A stretch of DNA of 64,000 nucleotides from Porticoccaceae bacterium. GTDB taxonomy: Bacteria; Pseudomonadota; Gammaproteobacteria; Pseudomonadales; Porticoccaceae. The translations under genes were made by a program, and so were the position numbers. Location of the stretch: positions 457,610-521,609 of the forward strand of contig BPKH01000001.1 in the NCBI GenBank assembly GCA_026005035.1. The letters are read 5' to 3'. Shown here piece by piece: positions 59,084 to 64,000 of the stretch; position 1 is the first letter of the stretch, and each line of letters starts with the position of its first letter. The notes under the pieces are model-generated. The model ran no database searches, was not told the origin of the DNA, and saw only the letters and a list, made by a program, of their open reading frames with translations.

Positions 59084-59210
59084 GCAGCCCGGATGGAGCG
59101 TAGCCCGGATGGAGCGCAAGCGGAATCCGGGAATCGGCGCCCGAACGACCGCGGAGGTGGATGGCGATTCTTCCCCGGATTCCGGGCCTGCGGCCCTCCA
59201 TCCGGGCTAC
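59084..59210. repeat. Copy of the GTAGCCCGGAT repeat with a duplicated left arm
   Basis: GCAGCCCGGATGGAGC at 59084 runs straight into GTAGCCCGGATGGAGCGCAA at 59100. The right half is intact (CCCCGGATTCCGGGCCTG, ending CCATCCGGGCTAC). Its terminus supplies the TAG stop of the barrel-protein gene. It is the last copy seen in the window. Confidence 0.88.
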
Positions 59211-60472
59211 AGGGCGAGCCGCAGGCCGGCTTCGATCAGGAAGCGGTCGTAGTCGTAGAGGGGCACGGCGGAGCCCTGTTCTATCCAGGTGGCCTCGAGG
59301 AAAGCGCTCAGGCCCCAGCCGATGGGGCGATCGAAGCCGGCGTGCCACTGGTCGCGGTGGGGATCGCGACGGCGGTTGCCAAAGAGGGGAGAATAGTCGG
59401 CCTCGTCGGCGCCCCAGTAGCGGCTCGCTCCCAGGCGCAGCCGCCCGCCGGCGAGGGCGGCGACCAGGTCGAGACCGAGTTGCAAGGTGCGGGTGTCGCC
59501 CCAGGGGGCATCGGGCTGGCGCTGGTAGCCGGCCACGCCCCAGCCATGCAGGAGTAGCGGTCCGAAGACGGCCCGGCCGTCGAAGTCGAGATGGCCGCGC
59601 AGGGCGCGGAAGTGGTCTTCGGAGCCCTCCAGCCCGTCGAGGCCGGCCGCCAGGCTCAGGCAGCGACAGGCGCCAAAGAGGGTTCCCAGCGCCGCGCCGG
59701 CACGACTCAACCATAAGCCGTCCCGCAGGCGGTAGTCGCTTGCGCCCGCGCGCAGGAAGAGCGCCGAGGTGAGGCCGTGCTCGACTTCAATGGCGCCGGA
59801 AAGGCTGTCTTCGTCGGTGACGCCGCGGTAGAGGCGCCCGTCCAGACGACCACGCAGCCGCCCGGCAGGGGCGTAGGCCCAGTCGAAGCGCGCGCCCGCG
59901 GCGGTGAAGGGGCGGGCATCGGGGGCGAAGGTCTCGTCGGGCTCGAGGCGCACAGGCACACCGCCCACCAACAGCTCGAGGGCGTCGGCGCCCATCCCCA
60001 GGTTGGCGTTGTCGTCGTAACCGAGCGACCACTGAAACTCCAGACGGTGGCGGCGCGCCCCGGCGACGGCCGCCGGGGCGGCCAGGCGGCGCTCCAGTTC
60101 GCGCAGCAGGCGGGCGGCGGCCGGGGGGGGATCCGGCAGAGCGAGGAGGAATTCCAGGTGGCGGGAAGCGGTGTCGAGATCGCCGAGGGCCAGGGCGAGC
60201 ACCACCAGGTCGAGCCGATCTCCGGCCGCTTCGGGGTGGAGCAGTACCAGCCGCTCGAGAACCACCGCGGCGTAGTCTGCGCGCCCGGCGAGGCGCGCCG
60301 CCTCGGCCAGGGCGCGGTCGAATTCCAACTCGCCGGCGTGGTCCACCTCCCGCTCGGCCAGGCAGGCAAAGCGCGCCTCCGCCGGCCGTTCCAGGCACTC
60401 CCGCCAGGCCAGGGCGACACCGGGCGGCCACAGGAAAAGAAAGGCCAAGGCGGCGGGCAGGAGGCGCAGCAT
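59207..60472 (-). CDS. Outer-membrane protein with TPR-like N-terminus and beta-barrel
   Basis: The 421-residue protein has a signal peptide (LLPAALAFLFLWPPGVALA) and a helical TPR-like half (about residues 25-135: LAGRADYAAVVLERLVLLHP). The C-terminal half is made of barrel strands (FQWSLGYDDNANLGMGADAL to FLIEAGLRLAL). This layout resembles Slam/DUF560-like or other TPR-barrel proteins, which export or hold surface proteins; the class is tentative. It follows the FecR-domain gene by 3 bases. The TAG stop lies in the repeat. Confidence 0.75.
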   Translation of the reverse strand: MLRLLPAALAFLFLWPPGVALAWRECLERPAEARFACLAEREVDHAGELEFDRALAEAARLAGRADYAAVVLERLVLLHPEAAGDRLDLVVLALALGDLDTASRHLEFLLALPDPPPAAARLLRELERRLAAPAAVAGARRHRLEFQWSLGYDDNANLGMGADALELLVGGVPVRLEPDETFAPDARPFTAAGARFDWAYAPAGRLRGRLDGRLYRGVTDEDSLSGAIEVEHGLTSALFLRAGASDYRLRDGLWLSRAGAALGTLFGACRCLSLAAGLDGLEGSEDHFRALRGHLDFDGRAVFGPLLLHGWGVAGYQRQPDAPWGDTRTLQLGLDLVAALAGGRLRLGASRYWGADEADYSPLFGNRRRDPHRDQWHAGFDRPIGWGLSAFLEATWIEQGSAVPLYDYDRFLIEAGLRLAL

Positions 60473-60475
60473 GAC

Positions 60476-61765
60476 TCAGGGCGCCACCCAGTGGGTCACG
60501 CCCTCCACCGCGCGCCCCCCGCCCAGATCGTGTTGGAAGAGGTAGCCCGCCTGCTCCCCCCCTTGGGTGAAGCCGCCCAGCACCTGCATATTGCCCTCGC
60601 GGGAGGCAAAGAGCCCGCGCTCGGCGATGACTCCCGAGGCGGAAAGGGCGAGCCGCCCGATGGCGGCTGACTGCAGGTCGAGGGCGGTGGTGAAGGTGCG
60701 CGCGGAAAAGTCCACCGCAAGCCGACCCCCCTCCACAGTCACCGGCAGGTACAGGCCCGGCGCGATCATCACCGCCGCCACTTCGTGGAGGTGGAACTCC
60801 ACCCGATCGGTGCCCAGGCGGGAGAAGTCGCCGTCGCGGTAGAGGACGAAGACGTCGCCGGCGAAGAGGGTCTCCTTGTCCGCGCCCGCCTCCACGGCGA
60901 GGGGGATCTCCTCGAGGGGGATGCGGGACCAGCGCCCCCAGTGGATCTTGTCGACGAAGTCGGGGGGCAGGCCGCCCCCGGCCCCGCCCCCGCCGCCGCC
61001 CGGCGGCGGCCCAGAGCCCTCCTCCGCCCGGTCGCGCACCTCGCCGGCACGCTCCTCCGGCAAGAGACCCTCGGCCAGGGGGTCGCTCGCGGAGAGGCGG
61101 CCGTCGAACCGTTGGGGGGGGATCAGGCGCGGCACGCCGTCCTCGAGGTGCAGTTCCGCCACCGGACTCGCCAGGTCGCGAGTGAGCACCAAAGCGCGAT
61201 CGGTCTCGCAGGGGCCCAGGGATTCGGGGCGGCAGGTCTCGCCAAAGGGGGCGAGGACCACCGCGCCCCGGTTGAGCCGCACCCGGGTGACGCGGGCGTC
61301 GGTGACCACTTCGAAGTCGGTGCCGCGGATGCCGATGGCGGCGATGGGGGTGTTGAGGCGAAAGGCCTTGCGGTTGCTCTCGCCGAGCCGGCCGGTGATC
61401 GAGCGCACCCGGCCGCGGTGCAGGGTGAGGCGCGCCGCTTGGGCGTCGGGGCGGTCGGGGTCGAAGCGGTAGGCGTCGATGGACAGCTCGCTCTCCGCCT
61501 GGAGGATGAGCAGGGCATCGTCCACCATCTTGAGCTGCAAGAGGGCGCCCGCCCCGGTCACCAGGAGGTCGCCCTCGTAGACCGGATCGCCGCGCTGGAG
61601 GGGGGCGCGCTCGCCCGCGCCGAAGCGCCGCTCGGCCGGCCCCGCGGCGAGGAGCACGCGTCCGGCCACCGCCGGCTCGGCGGCGGTGGCCGCGGGCGCG
61701 AACCACACGCCGCCGAAGCAGGCGGTCAGCCACGCCGCCAGAAAAAGCAGGGCGAGGGCGCGCAC
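60476..61765 (-). CDS. FecR-domain periplasmic protein
   Basis: The 429-residue product has a signal sequence (ALALLFLAAWLTACFGG). A FecR-type domain follows near residues 35-175 (RGDPVYEGDLLVTGAGALLQ, then NRKAFRLNTPIAAIGIRGTD), with a glycine-rich linker near 260 and a strand-rich C-terminal part. FecR domains without a partner sigma factor are common next to CHASE2 cyclase genes, where they may sense envelope state. GTG 61765 is chosen because it places the signal at the N-terminus; GTG 61825 is an alternative. It is in a unit with the barrel gene. Confidence 0.8.
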   Translation of the reverse strand: MRALALLFLAAWLTACFGGVWFAPAATAAEPAVAGRVLLAAGPAERRFGAGERAPLQRGDPVYEGDLLVTGAGALLQLKMVDDALLILQAESELSIDAYRFDPDRPDAQAARLTLHRGRVRSITGRLGESNRKAFRLNTPIAAIGIRGTDFEVVTDARVTRVRLNRGAVVLAPFGETCRPESLGPCETDRALVLTRDLASPVAELHLEDGVPRLIPPQRFDGRLSASDPLAEGLLPEERAGEVRDRAEEGSGPPPGGGGGGAGGGLPPDFVDKIHWGRWSRIPLEEIPLAVEAGADKETLFAGDVFVLYRDGDFSRLGTDRVEFHLHEVAAVMIAPGLYLPVTVEGGRLAVDFSARTFTTALDLQSAAIGRLALSASGVIAERGLFASREGNMQVLGGFTQGGEQAGYLFQHDLGGGRAVEGVTHWVAP

Positions 61766-61811
61766 GGCCCCGGCGCCCTTGCGCGCTCGGGGAAACGCCG
61801 GGAAGCCGCCG

Positions 61812-62828
61812 TCAACCGCTGTCACCACCCTGCCCCCTCGGCGCGGCGCGCCGCAACCGGTACCGGTACGCCTGGGCGGGCCGCTCCACCAACCACCAGG
61901 CCGCCGCGGCGAACAGCACCGAGCCGCCCAAAAAGAGCGCCCGGGACGTTTCGAGCCCGGCCGCGGCCAGGAGCCAGTATATCTGGAAGTGGCACAGGAA
62001 CACACCGTAGGAGAGATCCCCCAAGCGGCGGTCCAAGGGGGTGCCCCGAAGGGGCGCAAGCCAGGTGAGGAGCGGCAACCCCACCAGCAGGCCACCGAGC
62101 AATTCCGGGGCGACGTTGAGCATGCCCTCGACGTAGAGGGCGGGCTCGCGGTGGGCGAAGAGTCCGCCCGCAGCCCAGAGGACGAGCCCCAGGCCCAGGT
62201 ACAGGCACCAGAGGACGGTCGCCCGCCGGCGGCGGCTGACGGCGTCCGGAGCGATGCCGAGCAACGCCCCGGCACAGAAGATGTGGAGCACCCCGGGAAG
62301 AAGCCGGTAGGTGAACCATTCCCGGGGCAAAAGGCCCAGTTGCGCCGCCGCCGCCACCGCCAGGCTCGCCGCGAACACCGCCCTGGGAGCCCGCAGTAGA
62401 AACGGCAGACAGAGGTAGAACTGGAGCTCGGCGGCGAGCGACCAGGCGGGGGGCATGAAGACGAAGCGGTCGGTGCCGTTCCACATGAAAAAGTTGAGGG
62501 GCACGACGAAGAGGTTGGCGAGCCAATCGCCGAGGCCCGGCTCGGCGGAGAGGTAGTAGCTGTCGGGCTCGAGGGCCCACCAGAGGGCGACCCCGGTCAG
62601 CAGAAAGGAAAAATAGGTGGGATAGATGCGCAGGAAGCGGTCGCGATAAAAGGCGAAAAGGGGCCGCGGCTCGCCCTGCAAACGCAGCCATAGGCGCGCC
62701 ACCACGTAGCCGGAGATCAGGTAGAATGCCACCACCGCGGCGATGCCGATGTGGAAGCCGAAGGGCTTGACCCCCACGTGGGAAAGCGCCACGGCGGCCG
62801 CCAGCAAAAAGCGCCATGTCCCCAGCAT
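61812..62828 (-). CDS. Membrane acyltransferase (OafA/YrhL family)
   Basis: The 338-residue polytopic protein belongs to the acyltransferase-3 family that O-acylates surface glycans. It shows AVALSHVGVKPFGFHIGIAA with the conserved early histidine, then VVAFYLISGYVVARLW, FYRDRFLRIYPTYFSF and MPPAWSLAAELQFYL. About ten hydrophobic helices are visible. ATG 62828 has GGGAAGGATC upstream. It heads a minus-strand unit with the FecR and barrel genes and is divergent from the CHASE2 gene. The acceptor could be the glycan made by the neighbouring cluster. Confidence 0.88.
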   Translation of the reverse strand: MLGTWRFLLAAAVALSHVGVKPFGFHIGIAAVVAFYLISGYVVARLWLRLQGEPRPLFAFYRDRFLRIYPTYFSFLLTGVALWWALEPDSYYLSAEPGLGDWLANLFVVPLNFFMWNGTDRFVFMPPAWSLAAELQFYLCLPFLLRAPRAVFAASLAVAAAAQLGLLPREWFTYRLLPGVLHIFCAGALLGIAPDAVSRRRRATVLWCLYLGLGLVLWAAGGLFAHREPALYVEGMLNVAPELLGGLLVGLPLLTWLAPLRGTPLDRRLGDLSYGVFLCHFQIYWLLAAAGLETSRALFLGGSVLFAAAAWWLVERPAQAYRYRLRRAAPRGQGGDSG

Positions 62829-62880
62829 CGATCCTTCCCATCCCGCCCGCGGTCCGCGCGGCCACCTTGCCGGAGGCGGC

Positions 62881-64000
62881 GTGAGTTTGCAACGCGCCCT
62901 CCTGGGGGTGGCGGCGGCGGTGGGGGCCGCGCTGGCGGCGGTGCTCCTTGGGCGCACCACCACCCTGCTCGCCTTCGTGGACGACGCCCGCGCCCTGCGC
63001 CTGGCCGCCGAAGCGCCGGGCACGGCGGTCTGGTTCGTGGACATCGACGAGGCGTCGCTCGCCCGCCTGGGGCCCTGGCCCTGGCCGCGGGCGCGGCTCG
63101 CGCGGTTGATCGAGGCGATCCTCCGCCAGGGGGTCGCGGCGGTGGGGGTGGACGTGATCCTGGCCGACGACGGCGACGTCGCGGGCAGCCGGCTGCTCGC
63201 CCGCCTGGACCGGGAGCGGCTGGTCTGGGCGGTGGCGCCGAGCGGACCCGGCGAGGCGGCGGTGCGCCGGGGGCGCCTGCCCGGCGCGCCTCCCTGCCCG
63301 CCCGACCACCCCTGGGGTGCGCCGGCCCGCGGCTTTTTGGGGCTCGCCGAGACCATCGCCGACGATCAGCCGTTCCGCGCCGGCCACATCCGCCCCGAGC
63401 CGGACGGCGACGGGCGGGTGCGCACCTATCTGCCCTTCGTCGAGGTGGACGGCCGCTGTCTGCCCGCCCTGGGACTCGCCCTCTACGGAGCACTGTTGGG
63501 CATTCCCCCCGAGGCGCCCATCGAGCGGGAAGGCGGGACCTACCGGTGGGGGGGCATCGCCCTCGGGCTCGAGCCGGACGGCCGGCTGCGGCTCCTGTGG
63601 CGGCTGTCCGCCCTGGGCTCAGTGTCGGCGGCCGCCCTCCTCGCCGGCGAGGCCACCCTGCCCGCCGGTGCCGTGGTCCTGGTGGGCAGCACCGCCCTGG
63701 GGACGGGGGACGTGGTGGCCACCCCGGCGGCGAAGCGGTTCACCGGCGCCGGCGTCCACGCGTTGGCCCTGGGGCAGTGGCTCGACCGCGCCTTTCTGGT
63801 CCGCCCCGCCTGGCACGACCCGCTGGTCGCGGCCCTGTTGGCCACCTTTTTGCTCGCCTGCTGGCCCCTTTCCGCCCGCCACGCGGCCGCCCCCTGGCTG
63901 GCCTGGGGAGCCCTGGCGGCGGGCTGGTTCGCCGCCGCCCAGTTCGCCGCTCGGGTGGGACTGTGGCTGGAGGTGGCGCCCTTTCTGTGGGTGCTGCCGG
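62881..64000 (+). CDS. CHASE2-domain sensor protein, N-terminal part (runs off the window)
   Basis: From GTG 62881 (GGAGG five bases upstream) the frame stays open to the end, giving 373 residues. An N-terminal helix (ALLGVAAAVGAALAAVLLG) leads into a CHASE2 extracellular sensor domain with VWFVDIDEASLARLGPWPWP and AAVGVDVILADD. The domain ends near residue 305 with FTGAGVHALALGQWLDRAFL. Hydrophobic helices follow (LVAALLATFLLACWPL and beyond). CHASE2 proteins usually end in adenylate/guanylate cyclase, kinase or GGDEF domains; that part lies outside the window. Confidence 0.85.
   Translation, partial: MSLQRALLGVAAAVGAALAAVLLGRTTTLLAFVDDARALRLAAEAPGTAVWFVDIDEASLARLGPWPWPRARLARLIEAILRQGVAAVGVDVILADDGDVAGSRLLARLDRERLVWAVAPSGPGEAAVRRGRLPGAPPCPPDHPWGAPARGFLGLAETIADDQPFRAGHIRPEPDGDGRVRTYLPFVEVDGRCLPALGLALYGALLGIPPEAPIEREGGTYRWGGIALGLEPDGRLRLLWRLSALGSVSAAALLAGEATLPAGAVVLVGSTALGTGDVVATPAAKRFTGAGVHALALGQWLDRAFLVRPAWHDPLVAALLATFLLACWPLSARHAAAPWLAWGALAAGWFAAAQFAARVGLWLEVAPFLWVLP

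Noticed and set aside
41710-59210. Insertion sequences carrying the palindromic repeats
   Set aside because: No transposase-like frame lies inside or beside any copy; the elements are too short to code for protein and look like REP/BIME or MITE-type repeats.

Overview
The window is high-GC, densely packed chromosomal DNA from a gammaproteobacterium. The evidence is BamC, BepA, RsmJ, a homodimeric-type AceE, long-form DapD, and gene neighbourhoods that match Escherichia coli (tgt-queA, yffB next to dapE, purC-bamC-dapA, perM divergent from bepA). No rRNA, tRNA, CRISPR array, transposase or phage gene was seen. The genus cannot be named from the sequence; a Chromatiales-like lineage would fit but is a guess.

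Region 1 (1-34 kb) is mostly housekeeping. It holds queuosine tRNA modification (tgt, queA), lysine/diaminopimelate synthesis (yffB-dapD-dapE and dapA), envelope assembly (bamC, bepA, an OmpA-like lipoprotein), purine synthesis (purC), fatty-acid synthesis (fabV), pyruvate dehydrogenase (aceE-aceF), an M16 protease with perM, nadA, a transglutaminase plus ATP-grasp/alpha-E pair, a rhomboid protease, and folate one-carbon genes (folD, purU). It ends with an unusual isopropylmalate-dehydrogenase-like gene and an isopropylmalate/citramalate-synthase-like gene that flank an outer-membrane barrel gene. An AT-rich convergent gap at 6.16-6.40 kb carries a perfect DnaA box, a near-perfect one and an exact IHF-type match.

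Region 2 (34-59 kb) looks like a cell-surface module. A tightly overlapping operon encodes a complete type I secretion system (ABC transporter, HlyD-type adaptor, TolC-type channel) coupled to a CapD/FlaA1-type nucleotide-sugar dehydratase, with two small uncharacterised genes upstream. Beyond it lie five sulfotransferase-like genes, two unassigned P-loop proteins, three glycosyltransferase-type genes and a gene of about 1750 codons for a DUF4214/RTX calcium-binding protein, the likely secreted substrate. My inference is a system that exports a surface protein and decorates it, or a surface glycan, with sulfated sugars. The module is peppered with 13 copies of a roughly 115-bp palindromic repeat, often as dimers; a 14th copy lies alone near 1.4 kb.

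Region 3 (59-64 kb) holds a TPR/beta-barrel outer-membrane protein, a FecR-domain protein and a membrane acyltransferase, divergent from a CHASE2 sensor gene that runs off the window.

Five genes (M16 protease, barrel protein, two glycosyltransferases, RTX protein) each need one or two reading-frame corrections. All seven corrections can be made by removing one base, mostly in a homopolymer or short repeat. This pattern suggests insertion-type sequencing errors more than gene decay, so these genes are annotated as whole coding regions with the shift positions given.
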